From Candidatus Neomicrothrix parvicella RN1 (GTDB lineage: Bacteria > Actinomycetota > Acidimicrobiia > Acidimicrobiales > VFJN01), in the NCBI GenBank assembly GCA_945898515.1, contig CAMDIH010000004.1:1-56532 (forward strand): DNA of 56,532 nt. The letters are read 5' to 3'. The first letter of the stretch is position 1. Every line of letters begins with the position of its first letter. Of the stretch, positions 18,262-26,673 are shown piece by piece. The notes beneath the pieces were generated by a model. That model worked only from the letters and a program-made list of their open reading frames with translations. It was not told where the DNA came from and made no database searches. A program made the position numbers and the translations under genes.

Positions 18262-19908
18262 ATGTCGCTCGAGTCGATAGCGGCGTTACTGGCGGCCCGA
18301 GCCCACGACGACAGCCTGGGCCTGCAGAGCGAAGACGCCACCTGGACATGGGCCGAAGTGGTGGCCGAGTGCGCAGCGCGGGCGGCCTGGTTGGTGGAGA
18401 ACAACCTCGCCGGTCGCCACCTTGGGGTCCTGTTGGAAAACGTACCGGAGTACGTGTTTCTGCTCGGCGGGGCCGCCCTCAGCGGGACCGTGGTGGTGGG
18501 CATCAACCCCACTCGTCGCGGCCAGGAACTCGCCGGCGACATCCGTCACAGCGACTGCGCCCTCGTGCTCACCAACGCCACCCAAGCGCCCCTGCTGCGA
18601 GGGTTGGAACTGGGCATCGAGGTGGTCGTCGTCGACGATCCGGCGTGGGCGGAGAGCATCGACCACCACCGCGTTGCGACCGTACCCGCCGTGTTGCCCG
18701 CGGCGGAGGCGCTCTATCTGCTCATCTTCACCTCGGGCTCCACCGGGGCCCCCAAGGCTGTGCAAATGAGCCAGGGGCGGGCCGCCCGAACGGCCACCAA
18801 CGCGGCGGTGGCCTTCAGTAGTAGCGATGTCCTCTACTGCGCGATGCCGTTGTTCCACGGCAACGCCCTGCTCGCCAACCTGTTCCCGGCCGTGGTGTCG
18901 GGGGCATCGGTGGTGCTGAAGCAACGCTTCTCCGCCTCGGCCTTTCTGGCCGACATCCAACGATTCGGATGTACCTATTTCAACTACGTCGGACGGGCCT
19001 TGTCGTATCTCCTCGCTGTGCCCGAGACCGCGGAGGACGCCCACAATCAACTCGTCTTCTGTCTCGGATCGGAGGCTTCCCCGCGCCACCGGCGCGAGTT
19101 CCGCCGTCGCTTCGGCTGCTACGTGGTGGAGGGCTACAGCTCCAGCGAGGGCGGCGTGGTGATCCAGCCGGTGCGCGGCATGCCCCCCGAGGCCCTCGGA
19201 CGCCCGGCCGAGGGAGTGGACGTAGTGGTCATCAATCCCGAGACCGGGGTGGAATGTCCGCCGGTCCGGTTCGGACCACAGCGACAACTGCTCAACGCAG
19301 CAGAGGCCACCGGCGAGATCGTGGGACGCGACGGGCTGGCGAGTTTCGAGGGCTACTACGCCAACCCCGCCGCCACCGCCGAGCGGAGTCGACACGGCTG
19401 GTACTGGTCCGGCGATCTGGCCTACCGGGACGAAGACGGCATCTTCTATTTCGCGGGCCGCACCGCTGATTGGCTGCGGGTGGACGGCGAGAACTTCGCC
19501 ACCGCGCCGGTGGAAGCGATCCTCGAACGGTTCCCGGGGGTACGCGCCGTGGTGGTGTTTGCCGTACCCGACCCACACACTGGCGATCAGGTGATGGCAG
19601 CCATCGAAACAGAAACCGGGGTGGACATCGACCCGGCGGCGTTGGCCACGTTCCTGGCCGACCAACCCGACCTCGGCACGAAATGGGCGCCCCGCTTCGT
19701 GCGGGTGGTGGAGGCCATTCCCCTTACCGCCACCGGCAAAATGGATCGACAACCCCTCCGGGCCCAGGGCTGGGACGCCACGGACCCCATCTGGTGGCGC
19801 CCCTCCCCCACCTCGGCCTACGAGGTATTCACGCCCCACCATCGCGCCAACCTGCGCCAAGCCTTCATCGACGCCGGCCGCCGCGAATGGCTCACCCCGC
19901 CGGAGTAA
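18262..19908 (+). CDS. acyl-CoA ligase, FadD17-like
   Basis: 548-aa ANL-superfamily ligase or fatty acid transporter-type synthetase. Motifs: LIFTSGSTGAPKAVQMS (A3), EGYSSSEGGVV (A5), GWYWSGDLAYRDEDGIFYF (A7) and LTATGKMDRQPL (A10 lysine). It ends the rightward operon headed by the tandem TetR gene. Its position after an ACAD pair and the SSSEGG-type A5 motif recall mycobacterial FadD17/FadD19-like enzymes acting on long or steroidal acids. A CGGGG-TTTAT-CCCCG hairpin follows the stop. Confidence 0.9.
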   Translation: MSLESIAALLAARAHDDSLGLQSEDATWTWAEVVAECAARAAWLVENNLAGRHLGVLLENVPEYVFLLGGAALSGTVVVGINPTRRGQELAGDIRHSDCALVLTNATQAPLLRGLELGIEVVVVDDPAWAESIDHHRVATVPAVLPAAEALYLLIFTSGSTGAPKAVQMSQGRAARTATNAAVAFSSSDVLYCAMPLFHGNALLANLFPAVVSGASVVLKQRFSASAFLADIQRFGCTYFNYVGRALSYLLAVPETAEDAHNQLVFCLGSEASPRHRREFRRRFGCYVVEGYSSSEGGVVIQPVRGMPPEALGRPAEGVDVVVINPETGVECPPVRFGPQRQLLNAAEATGEIVGRDGLASFEGYYANPAATAERSRHGWYWSGDLAYRDEDGIFYFAGRTADWLRVDGENFATAPVEAILERFPGVRAVVVFAVPDPHTGDQVMAAIETETGVDIDPAALATFLADQPDLGTKWAPRFVRVVEAIPLTATGKMDRQPLRAQGWDATDPIWWRPSPTSAYEVFTPHHRANLRQAFIDAGRREWLTPPE

Positions 19909-19911
19909 CGC

Positions 19912-19926
19912 CGGGGTTTATCCCCG
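19912..19926. terminator. short hairpin between convergent genes
   Basis: CGGGG and CCCCG arms around a TTTAT loop lie between two converging stop codons. There is no U-tract on either strand, so it is a weak bidirectional terminator candidate only. Confidence 0.35.
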
Positions 19927-20895
19927 CTCGATACGGGCGAGGGCGGCCGCCAAGGTTGGGTCTTCACCCACCCGAAACGGACTGGCTTGGCCAGCTTCCT
20001 GGAACAGTTGCGCAATCCGGGTGGAGATAGCACTGGCGCGCACGAGGGCGAACACTTCGTACCAGGCGAGGTCCACCAGGGGCCGTGCGATCCCCTGCTC
20101 CAGCAAGGCCACCGCGTCTAGGTGGGTGCCAAACCCGGGCATGGCGAGACCGCTGAGGGAGGTCTGCAACGTCTCCAGCGCCAAAAACCAGCCGAAGTCC
20201 ATCTCGGCGGGCCCGACACTGGCCATGTCCCAGTCGATCACGGCGAGGGGCGCGTAGGTATCGGCGGCAAAGATCACGTTCCCGAGACGCACGTCGCCCC
20301 ACAGGAGCGACGGGGCTGGCTCCGCCGTCGGTCGGTTGGCCCGACACCACCGCAAAGCCTCCGCCAAGGCGGGAGGCGGGGCCGCCTCGGTGGCCCAGAG
20401 GAGGTAGTGGTCCCAGTAATCCAACTCGGCAGCCAGTCCGCTGCGCAGGCCCAAACCCTGGTGGTCGGCCCCGTGAACCGCCATGACCGCCGCCAGGAAG
20501 GCATGCCACAGCGCATGCCGATCGGCGTCGCTGGGCAAGCTCAGCAACCACCCATCAGCGGGGGTGAACTCGCCGGGGATCGGCCCGGCCACACAGGGCA
20601 TAGCCACGAAGGGATCGCCGAGGAACGACGGGTCGGGCTCGTAGCGGGCGGGCCCCGCCACGGGAACCCCCGCCGCCCCCACCGCGTTCTGCACCGCCGC
20701 CTGCTGCGCTAGGTCATAGGTGGGAAAGATGCCCGCCGACAGCGGGGGGAGACGGATCACCAGGTCGTGTTCCACGATGAGCGTCTCGCAGGACCAGCCC
20801 GGCGTGGGGCGCTGGATCGACCCCACCGAACGCCCCAACCATCGCTCCAGCCCGGCGCGCAGATCGTGAGGATCGCGGCAGACACTCAGGCTCAC
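19918..20895 (-). CDS. APH-family kinase-like protein (acyl-CoA-linked phosphotransferase)
   Basis: 325-aa aminoglycoside-phosphotransferase-fold protein. The catalytic loop is SLLWGDVRLGNVIF (Asp201, Asn206) and the metal-binding loop is IDWDMASVGPAE (Asp221-Asp223). The usual HGD is WGD, as in the kinase-like domains associated with ACAD10/11 and FadE36. In those systems the kinase phosphorylates hydroxyacyl-CoA, so a role in 3- or 4-hydroxyacyl-CoA processing is plausible here; antibiotic resistance is unlikely. The GTG start at 20895 overlaps the upstream stop (GTGA). An upstream frame to 21054 lies inside that gene. Confidence 0.85.
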   Translation of the reverse strand: MSLSVCRDPHDLRAGLERWLGRSVGSIQRPTPGWSCETLIVEHDLVIRLPPLSAGIFPTYDLAQQAAVQNAVGAAGVPVAGPARYEPDPSFLGDPFVAMPCVAGPIPGEFTPADGWLLSLPSDADRHALWHAFLAAVMAVHGADHQGLGLRSGLAAELDYWDHYLLWATEAAPPPALAEALRWCRANRPTAEPAPSLLWGDVRLGNVIFAADTYAPLAVIDWDMASVGPAEMDFGWFLALETLQTSLSGLAMPGFGTHLDAVALLEQGIARPLVDLAWYEVFALVRASAISTRIAQLFQEAGQASPFRVGEDPTLAAALARIERG

Positions 20896-22052
20896 ATGAA
20901 GCTCGCTTCCTCGGTAAGCCCCATCTCGGGGTGCGGACCCACGAAGAGGCTCTGCAGATTGCCGATGCCCACCCCTCCACCCACGGGATCCTCCACGCGC
21001 ACCAGGTTGTCGCGCATTTGGTGAATGCGATGGGCGATGGCGGGCTCGGTGCAATCAGCGATGTGCTCCCCGTCCACATGCAGATCCCCGCGCCACTCGC
21101 CATGCCAATGGCCGTCGAAGCCGAAGTACAACCCCGTCCCGAGATGGAACCCCGTATCGCCTAAGGCGCTCACGGTGAGCGGGCGCGCCGTTCCATCGGC
21201 CATCGTGCAGTGCAACAAGGCGGCGGTGAGTCGCCGATTTTCGTTCTGCACCTGGGCCTCGGGAACCATCGCCACAAAGGCTTCGCGGCGGCCGTCGGGG
21301 TGTTCGATCCCCCCTTGCAATTCGATCCGTTGCCAATCACCGATGCCGTGGCGTTGGTAGTAGAGGTGGATCCCGTAGCGGCTGCCGTCGGGACGCTCAC
21401 ACAGGATCGGCGACCACATCACCGTGGTGGAAACCCCCGGCGGTCGGGCGGCGTCGGCCACATCCGCCACCGGCTCCCCCACCATGTAGCGCACGCCCCA
21501 GGAATGGTCTCGGGTAGACACCGCGTTGCTGTCGTCGAACTCGTGCCGGGTGCCGTCGATGTCCACCCACCCGTGGGCGGTGCCGATCTGGTGATAGCGC
21601 ACGATGTCGGCGTCGAGGCGCAACCCATCGCGACTCCGATGCTGCTCGGGCTGTTCGAGCGCGGCGGGCACCGCGGCGTGAAAGGTCCACTCGAAACTGA
21701 TGGGCACCACGTCGTTGGGGGCAAGGCTGAAGCGCACCTGCTGCAGGGGCTCAAGCACCTCGTAGCGGATCGGTCCGGTCTCGAGGTGGTCAATGGCGGG
21801 CATGAGCGCCCGGCTTGATCGCACCGTCCACTGCTGTCGACCCTGGCTCACTCCGGCGTAGGCGTCGAGCACCCCGCGGTTGGGGTACTTGCCCATCCCG
21901 AAGGCCAGGCTCACCGAGCCGTCCCGGCGGGCCGCCATAGCGCACACCTTTTCGGTCCAGGACCGATCGCTCTGCCCCACCGTGGCGAAGGTGTCGACGA
22001 TCTGGTGATGAAACGCCTCGTCGGCACTCACCAACGGTCCGAGAGTGGTCAT
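20892..22052 (-). CDS. conserved hypothetical protein, possibly lipocalin/CrtC-AttH-like
   Basis: 386-aa protein I recognise only as a conserved type in actinobacterial lipid clusters. It is beta-rich with many Trp/Tyr-Gly motifs (DHSWGVRYMVGEP, GFDGHWHGEWRGDL). Duplicated beta-sandwich hydroxyneurosporene-dehydratase/AttH-like proteins look like this, so a lipid-binding or hydratase role is possible but unproven. No signal peptide is seen. It begins MTTLGPLVSADEAF with GAAAGG 9 nt upstream. It is coupled by a 4-nt overlap to the APH-like kinase, implying a shared step. Confidence 0.75.
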   Translation of the reverse strand: MTTLGPLVSADEAFHHQIVDTFATVGQSDRSWTEKVCAMAARRDGSVSLAFGMGKYPNRGVLDAYAGVSQGRQQWTVRSSRALMPAIDHLETGPIRYEVLEPLQQVRFSLAPNDVVPISFEWTFHAAVPAALEQPEQHRSRDGLRLDADIVRYHQIGTAHGWVDIDGTRHEFDDSNAVSTRDHSWGVRYMVGEPVADVADAARPPGVSTTVMWSPILCERPDGSRYGIHLYYQRHGIGDWQRIELQGGIEHPDGRREAFVAMVPEAQVQNENRRLTAALLHCTMADGTARPLTVSALGDTGFHLGTGLYFGFDGHWHGEWRGDLHVDGEHIADCTEPAIAHRIHQMRDNLVRVEDPVGGGVGIGNLQSLFVGPHPEMGLTEEASFM

Positions 22053-22091
22053 CAGGCAGGGCCTTTCGGGATGTCGGCTACGAATCGTGTG

Positions 22092-22097
22092 TACCGT
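22092..22097 (+). promoter_or_regulatory. -10 hexamer TACCGT, leaderless SDR promoter
   Basis: TACCGT ends 8 nt before the SDR ATG at 22106, the spacing expected when transcription starts at the start codon. An inverted repeat GGCAGGG (22055-22061) / CCCTGCC (22098-22104) brackets this divergent promoter region; the seven-site palindrome is absent. Confidence 0.45.
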
Positions 22098-22105
22098 CCC
22101 TGCCC

Positions 22106-22915
22106 ATGGTGCTCGAGAGGGAAGCGGCAAGTTTGGACGGTGTGGTGGCGGTGGTCACCGGCGGGGGTGCCGGCATCGGCCGCGGGATCGCTCAGGGTTT
22201 GGCAACCTTCGGCGCCCGCGTGGCCATCTGGGAACAAGACGAAGCCAGCGCAACCGCGGCGGCGCAGGAGATCGGCGGACTGGCCTGCACCACCGATGTG
22301 CGCAACGAGGCGGAGGTCGACGAGGCCCTGGCCCACACCATCGGCCAACTCGGCCTGCCCACGGTGCTGGTGAACAACGCCGGGGGCGTGTTCTCCTCGC
22401 CCTTGCTCGACACGGCCCCGAAGGGCTGGGATGCCCTGCTGCGGGCCAACCTCACCCAGGTTCTGTTGTGTACCCAACGGGTGGCCCGGGCCATGGTGAA
22501 AGCAGGCCAGGGCGGCAGCATTGTGAACATCACCTCGATCGAAGGCGCCCGGGCCGCCCCTGGCTATGCCGCCTACGCCGCCGCCAAGGCCGGGGTGATC
22601 AGCCTCACCAAAACCGCCGCCTTGGAATTGGCTCCCCACGGTATTCGGGTGAACGCACTGGCCCCCGACATCACCCTCACCGAGGGCATGGCCTCGGTGG
22701 CACCCCCCGGGGCCGAAGCGTCCTTCGCGGCGGTGGTGCCGATGGGAAGGGCGGGGCACGTCGACGAAATGGCCGGGGCGACGGTGTTCCTCGCCTCGGA
22801 CTTGTCGAGGTATGTCACCGGGCAGACCCTTCACGTGGACGGCGGCACCGAGGCCGCCGCCGGCTGGTACCACCACCCCGACCACGGCCACTACGTTCTC
22901 GGCCCATCGCGCTGA
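22106..22915 (+). CDS. short-chain dehydrogenase/reductase
   Basis: 269-aa classical SDR. The NAD(P) motif is TGGGAGIGRG, the NNAGG motif follows, and the catalytic Ser-Tyr-Lys set is seen in NITSIEG and YAAYAAAKAG. An acidic residue after beta2 (IWEQDE) favours NAD(H). It ends with TGQTLHVDGGTE, plus an unusual His-rich tail, GWYHHPDHGHYVLG. It would oxidise a hydroxyacyl-CoA or a ring alcohol. It is transcribed alone, divergent from the unknown-protein/kinase operon and convergent with an amidohydrolase. Confidence 0.9.
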   Translation: MVLEREAASLDGVVAVVTGGGAGIGRGIAQGLATFGARVAIWEQDEASATAAAQEIGGLACTTDVRNEAEVDEALAHTIGQLGLPTVLVNNAGGVFSSPLLDTAPKGWDALLRANLTQVLLCTQRVARAMVKAGQGGSIVNITSIEGARAAPGYAAYAAAKAGVISLTKTAALELAPHGIRVNALAPDITLTEGMASVAPPGAEASFAAVVPMGRAGHVDEMAGATVFLASDLSRYVTGQTLHVDGGTEAAAGWYHHPDHGHYVLGPSR

Positions 22916-22958
22916 ACCCGGACCGGGTCGCCTGAAGCCGCCGCGAGCCCCCCGGCGG
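22916..22958. terminator. two hairpins in a convergent spacer
   Basis: ACCCGG-A-CCGGGT (22916-22928) and CCGCCG...CGGCGG (22938-22943 / 22953-22958) fill the 43 bp between two convergent stop codons. They are GC-rich stems without T-runs, so bidirectional terminator function is plausible, not certain. Confidence 0.4.
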
Positions 22959-24152
22959 TCATTGGGGTAGCACCAGAGCGGGCAAGGGATGACGGAACAG
23001 CGCCGCCGCGTTTTCGCAGCACAGTTTCCGCCGCTCGGCCGGGGGCAAATGACCCCAGGCCTGCTCGATCACCGCTTGGGTGTTGGGCCAGGTGCTGTCG
23101 CCATGGGGATAATCCACCTCCACCATGATGTGATCCAGGCCAATGGTGTGACGGGTGTCGATCGTGGAGGGATCGTCGATCGTGCAAAACCAGAAACTGC
23201 GGCGCAACACGGCAGCGGGATCCTCATCCCAACCCATGCCATAACCGGAGCGTTCCACCAGATTTTCGAGCCGGTCGATCAGCATCGCCACCCATCCGAT
23301 GCCCCCCTCGGCCATCGCCACTTTGAGGTTCGGAAAACGCACCGTCCACCCCGCCCATAGCCACTCCGTGCAGGCCTGCAAGGAGAGTTGGCTGAACAGC
23401 GTGGCGGCCAGCGGAATGATGGCTCGGTCGCAACCGGGGGGAATCTCACCCATGCCCGAGGACCCCACATGGAGACACACCACTGTGTCGGTATCGGCGC
23501 AGGCCTCCAGGATGGGCGCCCAGTACTCCTCGAAAATGGACGGCAACCCAATCTGGTGCGGGCGCTCCGGCAGGGTGACGGCCCGGAACCCCCGCTGCGC
23601 GTTGCGGCGGATCTCTGCCGCGCCCACCTCGGGATCGGTGAGCCAGGTGATCCCCAGTGGGATGATGCGGTCTCGGTGCGGCTGCCACCAGGCGTCGTGC
23701 ACCCAGTCGTTGAACGCCTGGGTGGTGGCCAAGCCCAGGGCTGGGTCCGAGCATTGCGAATACACCCGTCCGCAGAACCCGGTGATCATCGACGGAAAAC
23801 TCATCGACGCCCACACACCGTTCAGGTCCATGTCCTGCACCCGGGCATCCACGTCGAAACACCCCGGCCGCATCTCATCGAAGCGGAACGGCTCGATCGC
23901 CACGGTCTCGGGTCGACGCCCCACCACTGCATTCATCCCCACCTGGCTATGGCGTTGCCCGTCGAACTCCCACACCTGATGACCCTGCCGGTTGAGCACC
24001 ACACGCGGTGCTCGCTGCTGCAGCGACGCCGGCAAGCGGCCCTCGAACATGTCCGGCGGCTCGACCAGGTGATCGTCGACCGAGATGATGGTGGCGTAGC
24101 GGTGACGTGGTTCGGGTTCGGGAAGAAACAACTCGGGATTCAGCACCGGCAT
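22959..24152 (-). CDS. amidohydrolase-2 family metal-dependent hydrolase
   Basis: 397-aa TIM-barrel hydrolase with ATIISVDDHLVEPPDMFEGR near the N-terminus (DDH metal motif), VVCLHVGSSG in the middle and VEVDYPHGDSTWPNT near the end. It is clearly paralogous to the protein at 13180-14463, sharing the VDDH-VEPPD-FEGRL opening and the DYPHxDSTWPN ending. It starts 1 nt after the class II aldolase stop, so it is the second gene of that two-gene operon. The substrate is unknown; a decarboxylation or hydrolysis of an acid is typical for the family. Confidence 0.87.
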   Translation of the reverse strand: MPVLNPELFLPEPEPRHRYATIISVDDHLVEPPDMFEGRLPASLQQRAPRVVLNRQGHQVWEFDGQRHSQVGMNAVVGRRPETVAIEPFRFDEMRPGCFDVDARVQDMDLNGVWASMSFPSMITGFCGRVYSQCSDPALGLATTQAFNDWVHDAWWQPHRDRIIPLGITWLTDPEVGAAEIRRNAQRGFRAVTLPERPHQIGLPSIFEEYWAPILEACADTDTVVCLHVGSSGMGEIPPGCDRAIIPLAATLFSQLSLQACTEWLWAGWTVRFPNLKVAMAEGGIGWVAMLIDRLENLVERSGYGMGWDEDPAAVLRRSFWFCTIDDPSTIDTRHTIGLDHIMVEVDYPHGDSTWPNTQAVIEQAWGHLPPAERRKLCCENAAALFRHPLPALVLPQ

Positions 24153-24153
24153 G

Positions 24154-24897
24154 TCAGTCCAGGATCAACGGATCGGCTCGTAGCTCGCGTCGGGCCATGG
24201 CCTCGAAGAGCCCGGGGAAACTGACCTGCGCGAAGGGCGCCGCAAAGCGCTCGAACACCTCCGGTCGCACCGGCACGCCACCCCCCATCGCCTCCACGTG
24301 CCAGGCCTGTCGGCAACGCCACTCCAGCACTACGGCGCGGTGATGGGCCTGGGCGATGTCCTGACCCACCACCAACACACCGTGGTTGGCCAGCAGCGCG
24401 GTACTGGAATCCCCCAGCGCCGCGACGCAGGCCCGGGCGTTGTCCAGCGCGTCTACCGAACCGCCGAAATCGTCGTAGAGGGCCGGGTCGCCGGGCATCA
24501 TGGCCGAGGTCTGGTCGTACACCGGGGGCACCCGATGGGCATCGGCCCACAGCGTGCCCCAGCGCGGATGATTGTGCACAGCCACCCCGATGTCGGGGCG
24601 TTGGCGGTGCACTTCGGTGTGCAAGGTGATGGCCGGGGTCACGGTCCATCGGCCCTCCAGCACGTGGCCGTCGCCGTCGATACGCATGATGTCGCTGGCG
24701 GTCACTTCGTCCCAGGTGAGACCCCACGGGTTCACCAGTAACGTGCCGTCGGGTTGGCGGGCGGTGATGTGCCCGGCGAGGTGGTCGTCGTACCCCTCCC
24801 GGAACAGCATTCGGGCCAGCAGGGCCACGGTGGCCTGCGGCGTCATGGCCGGCAGTGGGGGTCCCATCAGGCGACGCGGTTTCTCGATACCACTCAT
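24154..24897 (-). CDS. class II aldolase/adducin family protein
   Basis: 247-aa zinc-dependent aldolase-fold protein. Metal ligands are seen at HNHP (His108, His110) and in LLANHGVLV near residue 172; TEVHRQRPDIG supplies the acidic residue region. DDHLAGHITAR replaces the GNxS phosphate-binding loop of sugar-phosphate aldolases, so the substrate is probably not a phosphorylated sugar. GAGGAGG lies just before the ATG. It is followed directly by an amidohydrolase gene and is divergent from a VOC gene, so a retro-aldol or decarboxylation step in acid catabolism is a reasonable inference. Confidence 0.87.
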   Translation of the reverse strand: MSGIEKPRRLMGPPLPAMTPQATVALLARMLFREGYDDHLAGHITARQPDGTLLVNPWGLTWDEVTASDIMRIDGDGHVLEGRWTVTPAITLHTEVHRQRPDIGVAVHNHPRWGTLWADAHRVPPVYDQTSAMMPGDPALYDDFGGSVDALDNARACVAALGDSSTALLANHGVLVVGQDIAQAHHRAVVLEWRCRQAWHVEAMGGGVPVRPEVFERFAAPFAQVSFPGLFEAMARRELRADPLILD

Positions 24898-25001
24898 CGG
24901 CCCCCCTCCTCGTCTGCTGTCGGCGAGAGGCTACCGCAGCGTCCCACTGCGGGAGCCAGAGCCAACGAGCAGCCACGACGACGGCGGGTAGCGGCGGTGC
25001 C

Positions 25002-25007
25002 TACGAT
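25002..25007 (+). promoter_or_regulatory. -10 hexamer TACGAT, leaderless VOC promoter
   Basis: TACGAT is 7 nt before the ATG at 25015, so the mRNA probably begins at the start codon. The 117-bp divergent spacer also holds CCGCAG...CTGCGG arms but no copy of the seven-site palindrome. Confidence 0.45.
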
Positions 25008-25014
25008 CGGGTCC

Positions 25015-25437
25015 ATGAACATCGTGAACCATGTGGGCCTGTGCGTGACCAACCTCGAACGGTCCCGCACGTTTTATGAGCAGGTCTTGGGCTTCGTGCA
25101 TCACTACGACCTGTCGGTGCCCGACGCCCCTGCCAGCCAACTCCTCGAGATCAGCGCACCGGTTGGCCTGCGGGCCGTCTATCTCCGCCACGGTCACTTC
25201 ACCCTCGAACTGCTCCACTTCGATCGCTCCCACAACGAACCGGCGCGGCTGCGCTCCTTCACCGAACCGGGCCTCACGCACCTGTCGTTCTCCGTGCCCG
25301 ACCTCGATGTCGCCGCCGAAGTTGTGCTCGCGCACGGTGGCGAAGTCTTGACCCACACCGCCATCGGCGACATCGCCATCATGGTGCGCGACCCCGATGG
25401 CCAACTTCTCGAACTACTCACCCACACCGACCGCTAA
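25015..25437 (+). CDS. VOC (glyoxalase/dioxygenase-fold) protein
   Basis: 140-aa vicinal-oxygen-chelate protein with two beta-alpha-beta-beta-beta modules. It opens NHVGLCVTNLERSRTFYEQVLGF, where His6 is the first metal ligand, and closes IMVRDPDGQLLELLTH, with a glutamate metal ligand. HLSFSVPDLD supplies the second-module histidine. Likely activities are an epimerase, an isomerase or a lyase on a CoA ester or diol. It is transcribed alone, and its stop overlaps the stop of the convergent ACAD gene by 4 nt. Confidence 0.87.
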   Translation: MNIVNHVGLCVTNLERSRTFYEQVLGFVHHYDLSVPDAPASQLLEISAPVGLRAVYLRHGHFTLELLHFDRSHNEPARLRSFTEPGLTHLSFSVPDLDVAAEVVLAHGGEVLTHTAIGDIAIMVRDPDGQLLELLTHTDR

Positions 25438-26633
25438 GGGCGCGGGAGTTTCAGGGCCCTGTCGGCGATGATGTTTTTCTGCACCTCCGTGGTGCCCGCC
25501 CCGATCGAGGTGAATCGCTGCCACGGGTAGTTGTGGGCCGCATGGCCACCGTTAATGGCCTCGGGTCCTCCCTTGGCCAAGATGCCCAGCGGACCAAGCA
25601 GATCGATGTTCAGCTCGGCGAGGGCCTGGGAAAGATGGCTCCATTGAAGTTTGGCGATCTGTGCCTCAGGAAAGGACCGCTCACCCTTGAGCACCTTGGA
25701 AAGAGCGCGGGCGTTCAATAAGCGGGTGAGTTCCACCTGGGCGTACAGCCGGGCGATCCGGTCGCGCAGGTCGGGGGCGAGGAGCGCGTCGGGATTGTGC
25801 TCCCGCGCCGCCGCGATCATCTCGTCGAGTTCGGCCCGCAGACCAATGGCGATACCCCCGGTCCCTGCCCGCTCGTGGGTGAGGGTGCCCATGGCCACGT
25901 TCCAGCCGTCACCTTCCTCGCCCAGACGGTTCGCCACCGGCACCCGCGCCGCGGTGAAGGACACCTCGCAGAACATGGCCTCGCCGGTGATCTCCCGAAT
26001 GGGACGGCACTGCACCCCGGGCGTGTGCATGTCCACGATGATCGCCGTGATGCCCTCATGCTTGGCCCCGCGCGCGATGGCGGTGGGATCGGTGCGCACC
26101 AGGAACAGGCCCCAGCGGGCCAAGTGGGCGGTGGAGGTCCACACCTTCGTGCCGTTTATGACGTAGTCGGGGCCATCGGCGATGGCGAGGGTTCGCAGGT
26201 TGGCTAGGTCGCTCCCCGCCTCGGGCTCACTGAACCCCTGGCACCAATGGTCGGTGGCGTCGATGATCCCCGGCAACCACTGTTGCTGTTGGGCCGGACT
26301 GGCCCAGCGCATGATCATCGGGCCGATCTGCCAGATGCCGTTGGCGTTGTAAATCCCCGGTGTCTTGGCCCGGGCCATCACCTCGGAGTACACGACGTTC
26401 TGCATGGTGGTGGCCTCCCGCCCCCCCCACGAGCGCGGCCAGTTGATCGCCGCCCATCCCCCCGCGTGGAGTCGTTGTTGCCAAGCCTGCCGCCGCGCCA
26501 TCGTGCGACGCGTCTCGTCACTGTGATCGGCGCCGATCTCCCCCTGATTGTTGAAGTCGGGAAGGTTGGTGTCGAGCCACGCCTGAAGTTCGACCCCGAA
26601 TGCTTCATCTTCAGCCTGATACGCGAAGTCCAC
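25434..26633 (-). CDS. acyl-CoA dehydrogenase, FAD-loop subunit
   Basis: 399-aa ACAD beginning MDFAYQAEDEAFGVELQ. Motifs: WCQGFSEPEAGSDLANL, NGTKVWTSTAHLARW and the C-terminal SIGAGTTEVQKNIIADRALK. The GTG at 26633 is the start; a TAGTTT -10 (minus strand, 26646-26641) ends 7 nt upstream, fitting a leaderless transcript. An open frame continues far upstream to 27515 but is only the antisense of the neighbouring ACAD. It is divergent from its probable partner subunit at 26674, with a palindrome shared between them. Confidence 0.92.
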   Translation of the reverse strand: MDFAYQAEDEAFGVELQAWLDTNLPDFNNQGEIGADHSDETRRTMARRQAWQQRLHAGGWAAINWPRSWGGREATTMQNVVYSEVMARAKTPGIYNANGIWQIGPMIMRWASPAQQQQWLPGIIDATDHWCQGFSEPEAGSDLANLRTLAIADGPDYVINGTKVWTSTAHLARWGLFLVRTDPTAIARGAKHEGITAIIVDMHTPGVQCRPIREITGEAMFCEVSFTAARVPVANRLGEEGDGWNVAMGTLTHERAGTGGIAIGLRAELDEMIAAAREHNPDALLAPDLRDRIARLYAQVELTRLLNARALSKVLKGERSFPEAQIAKLQWSHLSQALAELNIDLLGPLGILAKGGPEAINGGHAAHNYPWQRFTSIGAGTTEVQKNIIADRALKLPRP

Positions 26634-26640
26634 GCTGCCC

Positions 26641-26666
26641 AAACTAACAAGAGCCTCACCTAAGGT
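26641..26666. promoter_or_regulatory. divergent leaderless promoters of the ACAD pair
   Basis: On the minus strand TAGTTT (26646-26641) ends 7 nt before GTG 26633. On the plus strand TAAGGT (26661-26666) ends 7 nt before GTG 26674. Operator-like site 3 lies between and overlaps the minus -10, so one bound protein could silence both. Confidence 0.5.
26644..26659 (+). promoter_or_regulatory. operator-like palindrome 3 (CTAACAAGAGCCTCAC)
   Basis: The weakest of the seven sites: the left arm is conserved and the right arm has CTCAC in place of GTCAC. Its position between two divergent ACAD genes matches the other sites. Confidence 0.5.
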
Positions 26667-26673
26667 CTGTTCC

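Noticed and set aside
18286..19860. 524-aa open frame antisense to the FadD17-like ligase
   Set aside because: High-GC shadow frame with His/Gly/Arg-rich composition and no domain, directly opposite a well-supported ligase.
19918..20895. Antibiotic-resistance aminoglycoside kinase
   Set aside because: The WGD catalytic variant and the setting among acyl-CoA genes match ACAD-associated kinase domains better than resistance enzymes.
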